A stretch of DNA of 64,000 bases, from contig NZ_QCXS01000001.1 in assembly GCF_003260015.1 (NCBI RefSeq), positions 1 to 64,000 of the forward strand, written 5' to 3'. Shown here piece by piece: positions 8,227 through 20,011 of this stretch. Each line of letters begins with the position of its first letter. Position 1 is the stretch's first letter. The notes beneath the pieces are model-generated. The model was not told where the DNA came from. It saw only the letters and a list, made by a program, of their open reading frames with translations, and made no database searches. The DNA comes from Nakamurella deserti. Its GTDB lineage: Bacteria; Actinomycetota; Actinomycetes; Mycobacteriales; Nakamurellaceae. Made by a program: the position numbers and the translations under genes.

Positions 8227-10359
8227 TCACGTGACCGCGCGCGGCGGCGCGACCGTCTGCGGGTCGGCGGCGAACCGGTCCAGCAGGCTCAGGACGTCCC
8301 GGACGTCCAGCGGTTTGGTGATGTAGGCGTCGACCCCGGCCGCGATCAACCGGCTGACCTGCCCGGGGCTCGCGTCCGCGCTGGCGATCACCAGCGGCCG
8401 CGTCTCACCACCGGGCTGCCGGCGCAACTCGCGCAGCACGTCGATGCCGTTCATGTCCGGCAGGTGCAGGTCCAGCATGATCAGCGCGGGATCACAGGCC
8501 CCGACCAGCTCCAGGCCGCGCCGGCCGCGGTCGGTGTGCACCAGCTCCCACCCCGGGCGGCGCGCCAGGATGCGCTGCAGCAACCGGACGTTGGAGTGGT
8601 TGTCCTCGATGTAGAGCAGCGTGCACACCCGCTCCGGCGGCCCCACCGCCTCCGCCGTCGCGGACGGCGCGACCACGGGGTGGTCGACGTGCTCCGAGCG
8701 CGGCAGCGTCACTCCGAAGACACTGCCGGTCCCGTGCACCGAATGGGCGTCGAAATGACCTCCCATGAACGACACCAGACGCTGCGAGAGTGCGAGCCCG
8801 ATGCCCGCCCCCTCGATACCGGACGCCTGCTGGCCCATCCGGTCGAACGGCACGAACAACCGCGCCATGTCCTCGTCCCGGATGCCCATCCCGCTGTCGG
8901 AGACGACGAACCGGATCTGGCCGGTACCCACCTGCTCGGCGGACACCTCGACGCGGCCGCCCCGGTGGTTGTACTTCACCGCGTTGGTCAACAGGTTGAT
9001 CAGCACCTGCCGCAGCCGGCGCTGGTCGGCCTGCACGAACAGCGAAGCCGCGGGCGTCATCGGGTCGAAGGACAGCGCCACCCCGGCGTCGCGGGCCTGC
9101 GGCTGCACCAGGCGTACGGCGTCGTTCAGGGCGGTGCCGACGTGCACCGGCTCGATCGAGAGCTCCAGCCGGTCGGCCTCGATCGAGGCGATGTCGAGGA
9201 CGTCGTTGATCAGCGCCAGCAGGTGCCGGCCGCCGCGCACGATGTAGCCGACCGAGTCGGCCTGGGACTCGCTGAGCTGGTCCATCTCTAGGAGCTGGGC
9301 GAAGCCGAGCACCGCGTTGAGCGGCGTCCGCAGCTCGTGACTCATCCGGGACAGGAACTCGTTCTTCGCCGCGTTGGCGCGGTCCGCCTCGGACTGGGCG
9401 AACCGCAGCGCCGCCTCCGCGGACTTGCGGTCGGTGATGTCCTCGTCGGTGCCGGCGGCACGGAAGACGACGCCGTGCTCGTCGCGGACCGGATGCCGGC
9501 GGATCCGCAGCCAGCGCAGCTCGCCGTCGGGGCGGATGATGCGGATCTCGCCGTCGAAGGGCCGTCCGGCCCGGATGTCGTCCAGGCTCCGGGACCAGGC
9601 GGCGACGTCGTCGGGATGGGTGCGGCTCACGAGCAGGCGCTCGACGGGTTCGTCCGCCGCGTCCGGGTCCACGCCGAGGATCTGCAGGAAGGCCGGGTTC
9701 CAGTAGACGATGCGCGGCGGATCACCCACGTCGGTGAGGGTGAAACCGACCGGGACGTTGTCGGCGAGCTGGTGGAAACGCTCCTCGTTCTCCCGCAGCG
9801 CCGTCGAGGTCATCACGAACTCGGTGATGTCCTCCACGGTGCCCGCCACCCGGACCAGACCGCCGTCGTCGTCCAGGATCGGTGTCCGGCGCGACCGGAC
9901 CCAGCGCACGCTGCCGTCCGGTCGGATCATCCGCAGCGTCTGGTGCGTGGGCCGGCCGGCCAGGAAGTCGGCCGCCATCTGGGCGGTGCGGTGACGGTCG
10001 TCCGGGTGCACCGCCTCGAGGACGGCGTCCCCCACCTCGGCGATCGCCAACTCCGACGGCAGTCCGAGCAGCTTCAGGTAGGTGCGGTTGACGAAACTGA
10101 ACCGACCCGGCTCCCCGGGTGCCACCGGCACCTCGTACAGCGAGAAGCCGATCGCCGCGTGATCGGCGAACTCCCGCAACAGGCGGGCCTCCAGCGCGGT
10201 GCCCCGCGGCAGCAACTCGAACGCCGGATCGGCCACGGCGCCGTCGGCGCCCGACGTGGCGTCGGCCGTCAACGCCGCATCGGGCGGCCGTCGCCGCACC
10301 GCCCGCCCCCAGTCATGGGGTGAATTGTCCCCGATGCCACTCGTCGACTCGGTCGCCAT
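8227..10359 (-). CDS. Double-PAS hybrid histidine kinase-receiver
   Basis: 710 residues, no membrane segments. Two PAS domains with PAC motifs (about 60-180 and 190-310; both end in EDIT), HisKA with H341 in SHELRTPLNAVLGFAQLL, and a canonical HATPase_c domain with N-box NLLTNAVKYN (N459), G1 DSGMGI and G2 GAGIGL. The C-terminal receiver has D630 in MLDLHLPD and Lys in ITKPLD. It should autophosphorylate and pass phosphate internally, then perhaps to the receiver-EAL protein encoded two genes down. First gene of a three-gene minus-strand set; 93 bases separate it from the second kinase. The ligand of the PAS domains is unknown. Confidence 0.93.
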   Translation of the reverse strand: MATESTSGIGDNSPHDWGRAVRRRPPDAALTADATSGADGAVADPAFELLPRGTALEARLLREFADHAAIGFSLYEVPVAPGEPGRFSFVNRTYLKLLGLPSELAIAEVGDAVLEAVHPDDRHRTAQMAADFLAGRPTHQTLRMIRPDGSVRWVRSRRTPILDDDGGLVRVAGTVEDITEFVMTSTALRENEERFHQLADNVPVGFTLTDVGDPPRIVYWNPAFLQILGVDPDAADEPVERLLVSRTHPDDVAAWSRSLDDIRAGRPFDGEIRIIRPDGELRWLRIRRHPVRDEHGVVFRAAGTDEDITDRKSAEAALRFAQSEADRANAAKNEFLSRMSHELRTPLNAVLGFAQLLEMDQLSESQADSVGYIVRGGRHLLALINDVLDIASIEADRLELSIEPVHVGTALNDAVRLVQPQARDAGVALSFDPMTPAASLFVQADQRRLRQVLINLLTNAVKYNHRGGRVEVSAEQVGTGQIRFVVSDSGMGIRDEDMARLFVPFDRMGQQASGIEGAGIGLALSQRLVSFMGGHFDAHSVHGTGSVFGVTLPRSEHVDHPVVAPSATAEAVGPPERVCTLLYIEDNHSNVRLLQRILARRPGWELVHTDRGRRGLELVGACDPALIMLDLHLPDMNGIDVLRELRRQPGGETRPLVIASADASPGQVSRLIAAGVDAYITKPLDVRDVLSLLDRFAADPQTVAPPRAVT

Positions 10360-10725
10360 TCGAGCGAACGATCAACCCGAACGGGTACTCCGGCGCGTGA
10401 CGACGGGCCCTCCGAGGCCGTGTCGGCGCCCCCGCATCACACCCTCGGGGAACCGCGCCCCACCGGGGCGGTGATGCTGTCGCGTCCCTGGGGCCCACCG
10501 CCGTGGCCGTGGCCGGCGGGTCCGGGCGACCGAGCGGATCGCCAGGCTGCGGGATGGGAGTCAAGACCATCGGGGAGCGGGCGGTCTCGACACGGCGGGG
10601 CGACCACGGCGCAGCGGCGGGGGCCGGGGCGCGGGTCGGGCCCTGCGGTTGCCGCCCCCGGTGCGTCGTGCCTCCGATGGCAACTCGCCGCGGAGACCGC
10701 CTGCGGACGGCGCCGGAGGGGCGCC
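10360..10725. other. Intergenic region without a supportable gene
   Basis: This 366-base gap lies upstream of the double-PAS kinase and downstream of the MOSC gene, both on the minus strand. Reading frames through it have no recognisable product. A GGCGCC-GGAGG-GGCGCC hairpin at 10709-10725 directly follows the MOSC stop codon and may end that transcript. The promoter of the kinase operon should be here, but no convincing -35/-10 pair was found. Confidence 0.5.
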
Positions 10726-11328
10726 TCAGGACGGGGCGTGCGGCTCGCGGAGGTGCAGGACGTCACCGAGCTCGATGCGGCCCGGACCGGTGGCCGCACC
10801 CCGGTACCCCCGTGCACCACCGTCCAGCTCCGCCAGTGCCGTCCGGACCGCGGGCGACACCTCCGCCGACGCCGGCTCACCGAGGCAGAACCGGCTGAAC
10901 TCCACGCAGGGCACCGCGACCCGCACGCCGGTCAGCACCAGCACGCCGGCGGCGCCGTGCACCTCCAGGCCCGCGCCGAGGTCCAGACCGGCCAGCCCGT
11001 CGGGCTCGTCGATCAGCAGGGTGCACCCGGCGGCTCCGTCGACCAGGTGGTCGCCGTAACGCCGGCGCAGTCGGACGTGGTCACCGGTGGCCATCACCGA
11101 GATACCGCCGGTCCCCCGGCGGTCGCGGCTGGCGGGGTGCAGCCGGTGGTGCACGTCCAGGATCGGCTCCCCGACCCCCGGGTGGCCGATGACGCCGTCG
11201 ACATCGACGGTGAGCGCCGGAACCCCGACGATGTCGTCGGTGCGGTACCGCCGCAGCGGTGCCCGGCCCTGCTTGACGGGCTGCCGCTGGACGAACAGAC
11301 CGACCACCGGGCCGAGGACGGTGCTCAC
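10726..11328 (-). CDS. MOSC domain-like protein
   Basis: 200 residues. The order of features (RYRTDDIVGVPALTVDVDG, then HHRLHPASRDR, RRRYGDHLVDGAAG, and a Cys in VAVPCVEFSRF) matches the beta-rich MOSC fold of molybdenum-cofactor sulfurase C-terminal domains, in which a cysteine carries sulfur. A role in sulfur transfer or moco-linked detoxification is possible, but no molybdoenzyme gene is nearby. The GTG start at 11328 overlaps the stop of the nitrilase gene (GTGA), indicating a two-gene operon. The assignment rests on pattern only. Confidence 0.6.
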   Translation of the reverse strand: MSTVLGPVVGLFVQRQPVKQGRAPLRRYRTDDIVGVPALTVDVDGVIGHPGVGEPILDVHHRLHPASRDRRGTGGISVMATGDHVRLRRRYGDHLVDGAAGCTLLIDEPDGLAGLDLGAGLEVHGAAGVLVLTGVRVAVPCVEFSRFCLGEPASAEVSPAVRTALAELDGGARGYRGAATGPGRIELGDVLHLREPHAPS

Positions 11329-12119
11329 GCCGGACGCTCGCCGACCGGGAAGCGGCGGTGCGTCAGGCTCGGCAGCTGGGCGCGCACCTCGGCGAGCCGG
11401 TCGGGTTCCACGTCGACGAACCCGACGGCGTCCTTCGCCGTCCCCAGGTCGAGCAACGGCAGGCCCATCGGGTCGAACGCGGCGGACCGGCCGATGACGC
11501 GACGACCCACCTGGTCGGCACCCACGACGTAGCAGGTGTTCTCGATGGCGCGGGCCCGCAGCAGGGTGAGCCAGTGCTCCTCCTTCAGCGGCCCGCTGAC
11601 CCAGGCCGCCGGCAGCGCGAGCACCTGCGCACCGCGGGACACCAGGCTGCGGAACAGCTCCGGGAAGCGCAGGTCGTAGCACGTGGCGAAACCGACGGGT
11701 ACCCCGTCGATCTCCACGACCGGCGGCGCTGCGTCGCCGCGCGCGACGGTGTCGGACTCGAGGAAGGAGAACGCGTCGTACAGGTGGATCTTGCGGTACG
11801 CGGCCACGATGTCACCGCCGCCGGCGATGATCAGGGTGTTGGCCACCCGGTCGCCCACCGGCACGAAGCTGCCGGCCGCGACGGTCAGACCGTGCCGACT
11901 GGATGCCGCGGCCAGGCCGGCCGCGAACGGTCCGTGCAGCGGCTCGGCGCACCGGGTGGAAGCGCCCTTGTCGTCGATGAACTCGACCAGGCTGCCCTCC
12001 GGGAGCACCAACAGCCGGGCACCGCCGGCCGCCGCCCGGGCGGCCAGGCCGTCGATGCGGTCCAGGTTGGCGACCGGATCGGAACCGGGAACGAACTGAC
12101 CCACGGCGATGCGGAGCAT
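11325..12119 (-). CDS. Carbon-nitrogen hydrolase (nitrilase superfamily amidohydrolase)
   Basis: 264 residues, the standard size for a single nitrilase-fold domain. The Glu-Lys-Cys triad is in place: E41 in LLVLPEGS, K110 in YRKIHLYD and C147 in ATCYDLRFPE. The subfamily resembles deaminated-glutathione amidase/omega-amidase-like enzymes that hydrolyse small amides in the cytoplasm. The ATG at 12119 follows AGAGAGG at a good distance. It lies 32 bases downstream of leuS on the same strand and overlaps the MOSC gene by 4 bases, so leuS, this gene and the MOSC gene may be co-transcribed. Confidence 0.9.
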   Translation of the reverse strand: MLRIAVGQFVPGSDPVANLDRIDGLAARAAAGGARLLVLPEGSLVEFIDDKGASTRCAEPLHGPFAAGLAAASSRHGLTVAAGSFVPVGDRVANTLIIAGGGDIVAAYRKIHLYDAFSFLESDTVARGDAAPPVVEIDGVPVGFATCYDLRFPELFRSLVSRGAQVLALPAAWVSGPLKEEHWLTLLRARAIENTCYVVGADQVGRRVIGRSAAFDPMGLPLLDLGTAKDAVGFVDVEPDRLAEVRAQLPSLTHRRFPVGERPA

Positions 12120-12151
12120 GCGCAGCCTCTCTGCGTGACGGGCCTCGGGCC

Positions 12152-15031
<2,880 letters not shown>

Positions 15032-15099
15032 CAGCTTCAGTTCTCCCGTGTCACGATCCTCGACGACTCTACCGTCGCGCGAGCCGTACGATTCTGGTC

Positions 15100-15570
15100 A
15101 TGCCTCTGTCGCACTGGCTGGTCGCACTGCCGCTCGCCCTCGTCCTGCTCGTCGTCGCCGCCACCGCCGCTGTCACCGCGATCCGCGGTCGCGCCGGCAC
15201 GCTCGACCGGGGGGGCCGCCTCGGCGTCCGCAGTGAGGCCGCACTGGTCAGCGCGGACGCGTTCACGCTGGCCAACCGGGTGGCCTGGCCCATCGTGGCC
15301 GGCGCCGCGGTCATCGCCGGCGTCTGCGGAGTGGTGCTGGCGGTCGCTCCTCTCGGAATGCCGACCGGCATCGTGGTCTTCGTGGTGGCCCTGGCGGGCA
15401 CCGTGGTGCTGCTGGTCAAGGCGGCGCAGCTGGGCGACCGGGCGGCCCGCACCGTGCCGCGACCGGCCCGCAAGCCCGGTGGGGGCGGCGGCTGCGGCGG
15501 GTGCGCGTGTGGCGGCGGCGGGTGCTCGGGACTGACCCGGACCGCGCCGGCGGAGACCGCTACCAGCTGA
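15100..15570 (+). CDS. SdpI-family small membrane protein with Cys/Gly-rich tail
   Basis: 156 residues. Three hydrophobic helices (about 5-28, 63-85, 90-110) flank the sequence GRLGVRSEAALVSADAFTLA, the signature region of SdpI/YhfL proteins, which in Bacillus confer immunity to the SDP toxin. In actinobacteria the family is widespread and of unknown role. The C-terminus is unusual: a run of glycines with four cysteines, ending CGGCACGGGGCSG, that could bind a metal. Start ATG at 15100; the Shine-Dalgarno is poor. No toxin gene lies beside it. Confidence 0.75.
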   Translation: MPLSHWLVALPLALVLLVVAATAAVTAIRGRAGTLDRGGRLGVRSEAALVSADAFTLANRVAWPIVAGAAVIAGVCGVVLAVAPLGMPTGIVVFVVALAGTVVLLVKAAQLGDRAARTVPRPARKPGGGGGCGGCACGGGGCSGLTRTAPAETATS

Positions 15571-15740
15571 CCTGCCCCGCCCGCTCCACGGGTGCCGACG
15601 GATGACGGGTGACCTCGTCACCGATCAGTGCTACTTTTCGCATGTAGTCAGTAGCTCTGTGTCACACGGGACCGATCCTGACCGGCGAACCAGTCGGCGA
15701 CCGACCCGTCGATCCCCCGGATCGGAGGGTGACCATCGCC

Positions 15741-16985
15741 ATGCCCGACGCGCCGTCCACCGGTGCGCTGTTCCGTCCGGACGAGACCCCACGCGGTGGC
15801 GCCCCGGCCATCATCCAGCGCGTCGTCGAACTGACCCACCGGCATCTGGGCATGGACGTCGCCTACGTCTCCCAGTTCGTCGGCGACTGGCAGTACTTCC
15901 ACGGGGTCGCCGGCGATCCGGCGTCGTTCGGGGTCGACCCGGGACCGGGGCTGCCGCTGGGCGTCACCTACTGCGCCCAGATGGCCTCCGGTCAGCTCCC
16001 CCGCCTCATCCCCGACACCCGCACCGACGCCCGGGTCAGCGACCTGCCCGTCACCGCCCGCGCCCGCATCGGGTCCTACATCGGGGTGCCGCTGCGGCTG
16101 TCCGACGGGACGGTGTTCGGCAGTTTCTGCTGCGCGAGCCACGAGGCCCATCCCGAGCTGACCGCCCGTGACGTGCACTTCCTCGAGGTGCTGGCCGATC
16201 TGCTGACCACCGAGCTGGACCGTGAGTACGAGTGGAACGAGACGCGGCGGCTCATCGAGCGGGTCCTCACCAACTCGCAGCTCGCCGTCGCGCTGCAGCC
16301 CGTCGTCGACCTGCGCGACGGCCGCCGCATCGGCGTCGAGGCCCTCTCCCGCTTCCCCGACAGCGTCGGATCACCGGCCACGCTGTTCCCGGCGGCCGCC
16401 TCCGTCGGGCTCGGCACCGAGCTGGAGGAGCTGGCCGCCACCCGGGCGCTGGCGCTGGCCGGCCTGCTCGAACACGACGAGTTCCTCTCGATCAACCTGT
16501 CGCCACGGACCTTCCGGTCGGCGGCCCGGCTGGTGGGGCGGTTCGCGCGGATCGACCCGGCCCGGTTGATCTTCGAGCTCACCGAGCATCAGGCGGTCGA
16601 GGAGTACGACGACCTGCGGGGCTCGCTGAGCGCGCTGCGCCGGCAGGGCATCCGGCTGGCCATCGACGACGCCGGCGCCGGGTACGCCTCGCTGTTCCAC
16701 ATCGTGCAACTGGAGCCCGACATCATCAAGATCGACCGGTCGCTGGTGCACGGGGCGGCCACCGACCGGGCGCGGCGCAGCGTCATCCGCGGTTTCGTCA
16801 GCCTCGCCGACGACATCGGGGCGACCGTGATCGGTGAGGGCGTGGAGCAGCTCGCCGATCTCGAGGTGCTGCGCGATCTCGGGGTGGACGCCGCCCAGGG
16901 GTACCTGCTGGGGCGTCCGACCGTGGACTACGACAGCATCCAGGGTGGTTTCGGGCGCAGCGACTGGATCGTTCCGGGGGTCTGA
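15741..16985 (+). CDS. GAF-EAL c-di-GMP phosphodiesterase
   Basis: About 414 residues. The N-terminal half (about 15-165) is a GAF sensor (YVSQFVGDWQYFHGV, SYIGVPLRLSDGTVFGSFCC). The C-terminal half is an EAL domain with the active-site set complete: GVEALSRF, Asn in LSINLSP, Glu in FELTEH, DD in LAIDDAGAGYAS, Lys in IIKIDRS and EGVEQ...AQGYLLG. It should hydrolyse c-di-GMP under control of a small ligand or redox signal bound by the GAF domain. The ATG at 15741 was chosen because GGAGG (15724-15728) abuts the alternative GTG at 15729 too closely. Transcribed alone, convergent with the SPL-like gene. Confidence 0.92.
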   Translation: MPDAPSTGALFRPDETPRGGAPAIIQRVVELTHRHLGMDVAYVSQFVGDWQYFHGVAGDPASFGVDPGPGLPLGVTYCAQMASGQLPRLIPDTRTDARVSDLPVTARARIGSYIGVPLRLSDGTVFGSFCCASHEAHPELTARDVHFLEVLADLLTTELDREYEWNETRRLIERVLTNSQLAVALQPVVDLRDGRRIGVEALSRFPDSVGSPATLFPAAASVGLGTELEELAATRALALAGLLEHDEFLSINLSPRTFRSAARLVGRFARIDPARLIFELTEHQAVEEYDDLRGSLSALRRQGIRLAIDDAGAGYASLFHIVQLEPDIIKIDRSLVHGAATDRARRSVIRGFVSLADDIGATVIGEGVEQLADLEVLRDLGVDAAQGYLLGRPTVDYDSIQGGFGRSDWIVPGV

Positions 16986-17021
16986 AGTCCCGGACCGGCG
17001 CGGAGGGGCGGCTGCCGGGCC

Positions 17022-18101
17022 TCAGAACGCGTAGCGGACGGGCAGCCACGGCGTGTGCTCGGCGATGAGCGCGGTGAGCGCCCGGACCCCGCGGGCCTTG
17101 TTGTTCCGGTCGTAGCGGACGTTGCGCTGACCGTTCTGCGACACCTTGGCCTCCTGGAGGTCCGGGCGCCACAGGACGTCCTCGGCGCGGGGGTGCCAGC
17201 CGAGGTTGACCTCGTGCAGGCCCTCGTTGTGGGTCAGGAAGATGACCTCGCACGCGGCCTGCGCCTTGAACGCCGGGGACAGCTCGTCGTCCAGCTTGCG
17301 CAGCAGCTCCGTCCAGTCCTCGATCCAGCCGCCGCGCAGCACCACCGGCGAGAAGTTCAGGTGCACCTCGTACCCGGCCTCGACGAAGTCGTCGATGGCG
17401 GCGATCCGTTCGGCGATGGGCGTGGTGCGCACGTCCAGCTGCCGGGCGTCGGCGTGCGGCATCAGCGAGAACCGGATCCGGGTCCGGCCCTGTGGGTCGG
17501 CGGCCAGCAGGTCCCGGTTGACGTACTTGGTGGCGAACGACGCCTTCGCCGTCGGCAGCGCGCGGAAGGTGTCGATCAGATCGGTCACGTTGTCGCTGAC
17601 CAGCGCGTCCACCGAACAGTCGCTGTTCTCGCCCAGGTCGTACACCCAGGCCGTCGGGTCGCACTGGTTCGGTTCGGGCTTCACCCCCTGCTTGGCGACG
17701 TGCCGCCGCAGGTGGGCGGTGATCTGCTCGATGTTGGTGAACACGGTGATCGGATTGGCGAAGCCCTTCCGCCGCGGGACGTAGCAGTACACGCAGGCCA
17801 TCGCGCAGCCGTTGGAGGTCGACGGGGCGATGAAGTCCGCGGACCGGCCGTTGACCCGGGTGGCGATGCTCTTCTTCGTGCCGACGACGAGATCCTCGGT
17901 CTTGACCCGCACCCAGCGCTGCAGGTTGCCCTCGTTGCCGTGCAGCTCCGGGATCGCCCAGTGCGAGTCGACCTCGATGATCTCGGCGTCGGGGAACCGG
18001 GACCGCACCTGACGGCCGCGGTCGGTGTCCAGCGCGGCCGGCTCGGCCCAGAGTCGGCGGACGTCGAGGAGGCGCTGGGCGGGGATCGTCACGTCCTCCA
18101 C
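17022..18101 (-). CDS. Spore photoproduct lyase-like radical SAM protein
   Basis: 359 residues. The CxxxCxxC cluster motif CAMACVYC within SNGCAMACVYCYVPRRKG binds the [4Fe-4S] that cleaves S-adenosylmethionine; the following ASFATKYVNRDLL and RIRFSLMP are typical of the spore photoproduct lyase family, found in actinobacteria including non-sporulating ones. In spore formers the enzyme repairs the thymine dimer 5-thyminyl-5,6-dihydrothymine; whether this protein does so is inference. The start could be the GTG at 18101 or the GTG three codons later; a GGAGG overlaps the first codons. Stands between two genes on opposite strands, 36 bases from the GAF-EAL stop. Confidence 0.85.
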   Translation of the reverse strand: MEDVTIPAQRLLDVRRLWAEPAALDTDRGRQVRSRFPDAEIIEVDSHWAIPELHGNEGNLQRWVRVKTEDLVVGTKKSIATRVNGRSADFIAPSTSNGCAMACVYCYVPRRKGFANPITVFTNIEQITAHLRRHVAKQGVKPEPNQCDPTAWVYDLGENSDCSVDALVSDNVTDLIDTFRALPTAKASFATKYVNRDLLAADPQGRTRIRFSLMPHADARQLDVRTTPIAERIAAIDDFVEAGYEVHLNFSPVVLRGGWIEDWTELLRKLDDELSPAFKAQAACEVIFLTHNEGLHEVNLGWHPRAEDVLWRPDLQEAKVSQNGQRNVRYDRNNKARGVRALTALIAEHTPWLPVRYAF

Positions 18102-18138
18102 AGGTACCAGCCGGCACCGACAGTGTGTCGTGACCGGC

Positions 18139-18963
18139 TCAGCCGGTGGTTCTCGCGCGGACCGCCCGGGCGGCGGCGTAGGACCGGCCGCGCAGCGCCG
18201 CGGCCCACGGGTAGGCCGCGAGGCCCGGGATCGTGTCGCTGAGCGGATCGAAGGCGATGGGCGGGTCGGGGACGGGACCGGCCGGCGCGGTCACGGTCAG
18301 GTGCGCGAAAGGCCGCCACGGGCCGCGCGGAGTGGCCGCGGACAGCGTCATCGTCAGGGGCAGCCGCACCCGGTCGACCGCCCGGGCGCGGGCGCCGCCC
18401 TCGTCGGCACCGGTGAGGTCGGCCCGCAGCAGCAGCGGTCCGGCGGCGGTGGCGAACGGCATGATCGTGGTGTGCACACCGCCGACGTGACGGTGTGGCA
18501 CCAACAGGTAGCGGCCGAGCCGACCGGCGCCGGTGTTGCTCAGGAGCAGGTCGCCGCCCCGGCCGTCCAGCAGCCGGATCGCGACGCCGTTGACGTCCGG
18601 CAGACCGGTGGGCAACCCGGCGCTGCGCGACAGCCGCACCAGGACCGGCGAGCTGCCCGTCCCGTCCAGCCACGGGACGCCCCACGCCGGGTCGGAGCCG
18701 AAGCGGTTCAGGGTGCCGGTGAACAACGCGCCCCTGGGGTGCAGCGGCCGGCCCGTCCGGCGCAGCCGGGCCGCCACCGACGACACCGCGCCGAGCACCG
18801 TGCCGGCGACCTCCGCCGCGGCGCCCGCGCGCTCCCGGGGACGGCCGGCGGCGGACACCGCCGGATCGGGCAGCGCGGGGGTGGGCCCGGGGCGGTCGGA
18901 CACGGGGCGCTCAGGCCCGAGGCGGTCGGACACGGGGCGGTCGGACACGGGGCGGTGCGACAT
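18139..18963 (-). CDS. Catalase-fold-like protein of unknown function
   Basis: 274 residues. The central region (HPRGALFTGTLNRFG, GVPWLDGTG, VLVRLSRSAGLPTGLPDVNG) resembles a group of actinobacterial proteins with a catalase-like barrel that are often annotated vaguely as phosphodiesterases. I see no catalase active-site His/Asn or proximal heme-Tyr signature, so heme catalysis is not claimed. The first 25 residues repeat RPVSDR-type units, encoded by short direct repeats at about 18893-18965, and look like a low-complexity leader; the true start could be downstream. Same strand as the SPL-like gene, 38 bases upstream of it. Confidence 0.55.
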   Translation of the reverse strand: MSHRPVSDRPVSDRLGPERPVSDRPGPTPALPDPAVSAAGRPRERAGAAAEVAGTVLGAVSSVAARLRRTGRPLHPRGALFTGTLNRFGSDPAWGVPWLDGTGSSPVLVRLSRSAGLPTGLPDVNGVAIRLLDGRGGDLLLSNTGAGRLGRYLLVPHRHVGGVHTTIMPFATAAGPLLLRADLTGADEGGARARAVDRVRLPLTMTLSAATPRGPWRPFAHLTVTAPAGPVPDPPIAFDPLSDTIPGLAAYPWAAALRGRSYAAARAVRARTTG

Positions 18964-19029
18964 CGGGCTCCCGGGGGTGGTGGGTGCCGGTGGCGTCCAG
19001 CGTGTCGTGCAGTACCCGTTCGCGGACCG

Positions 19030-19614
19030 TCAGTTGCGGGTCAGGTCGCCCGGGTGCCAGGCCTGCCACTTCAGCGGGAAGGGCTGGCGGCGCATCACCT
19101 CGAACCAGAGGTCGACCTTCGGCGGCACCAGGATGTCGTCGGGCAGGCCGGGCACCACGAACCAGGAGCCGCGCTCGACCTCGTTCTCGAGCTGGCCCGG
19201 CGCCCAGCCCGCATGGCCGCCGAACAACCGCACCCCGCGCAGCGACGGGGCCAGTTCGTCCGGTTCGGCGTCGACGTCGACCAGGCACACCGGCCCGCGG
19301 ATCGGGGCGATCCCGGAGAGCTCACGCAGCCGCCGGCCGGACAGGGCGACCCCCACGCACATCGCGGCGTCCGGGCGCATCGGCCCACCGACGAAGATGA
19401 CCTGCGATCGCGCCGCCAGTGCGTTCCACTGGGGCAGCACGTTGTGCACCGGGACCTCGCTGGGCCGGTTGAGCACCACTCCCAGGCTGCCGCCGTCGCT
19501 GTGCGACACCAGGTAGATGACCGTGCGCTCGAACGTCGGGCCGGTCAGATCCGGGGTCGCGACGAGCAGGGCGCCGGTGCGCAGCTCCGCCACGAAGTCC
19601 TCGTCCGTACTCAT
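19030..19614 (-). CDS. YqgE/AlgH family protein (UPF0301)
   Basis: 194 residues. Family signatures are clear: LRTGALLVATPDLTGPTF near the N-terminus, VIYLVSHSDGGSLGVVLNRP, VFVGGP-type VIFVGGPM, and LFGGHAGWAPGQLENEV. AlgH/YqgE proteins are cytoplasmic, widespread and of uncertain function; the name comes from an alginate regulator in Pseudomonas. The ATG at 19614 is preceded by GAGGAG at good spacing, so upstream in-frame extension through the 15-bp repeats is not needed. Divergent from the MFS gene with a 397-base gap that contains a minisatellite. Confidence 0.92.
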   Translation of the reverse strand: MSTDEDFVAELRTGALLVATPDLTGPTFERTVIYLVSHSDGGSLGVVLNRPSEVPVHNVLPQWNALAARSQVIFVGGPMRPDAAMCVGVALSGRRLRELSGIAPIRGPVCLVDVDAEPDELAPSLRGVRLFGGHAGWAPGQLENEVERGSWFVVPGLPDDILVPPKVDLWFEVMRRQPFPLKWQAWHPGDLTRN

Positions 19615-20011
19615 CGCCGGGTTGCTCCTCGTGCTCTCGTGCTGGTGGTTCCGGCTGTTCCGGACGTGCCCGCCGACCGGTGGGCGGCGTGACGGTGCTG
19701 CGGTGACTGGTGCTGCGGTGACTGGTGCTGCGGTGACTGGTGCTGCGGTGACTGGTGCTGCGGTGACTGGTGCTGCGGTGACTGGTGCTGCGGTGACTGG
19801 TGCTGCGGTGACTGGTGCTGCGGTGACCGGTGGTGCGGTGGCGGTGCTGCGATGGCGGTGCTGCGTGCGGCTCCCGGACGCCGCGGAGGACCCCGCGAAC
19901 ACCCACAGGTGCAGTATCACCCCAGACGTGACGCTCCGTGATCTGCATGCACACACAGTTCACACGGGTGGGCCTCGGTGCCCATTGTCGTCCGCAGGTA
20001 CCGTTTTCGGG
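19615..20011. other. Divergent intergenic region between algH-type and MFS genes
   Basis: A 397-base region with no supportable gene. Its main content is a 15-bp tandem repeat (next entry) and degenerate copies out to about 19872. The promoters of both flanking genes must lie here; a clear -35/-10 pair was not found. Both strands stay open through the repeat because 15 is a multiple of three, giving spurious reading frames. Confidence 0.6.
19694..19828. repeat. 15-bp tandem repeat (minisatellite), 9 units
   Basis: Unit GGTGCTGCGGTGACT occurs nine times without gaps; eight are perfect and the ninth ends in C. Degenerate units follow to about 19872. The array lies between the start of the AlgH-type gene and the MFS gene. 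Near-perfect copies imply recent expansion and likely length variation between strains. Confidence 0.95.

Noticed and set aside
19517-20011. Upstream extension of the MFS gene through the 15-bp repeats
   Set aside because: The extra residues are AAVTG repeats and sequence antisense to the AlgH-type gene; the GTG at 20012 directly precedes the first membrane helix.
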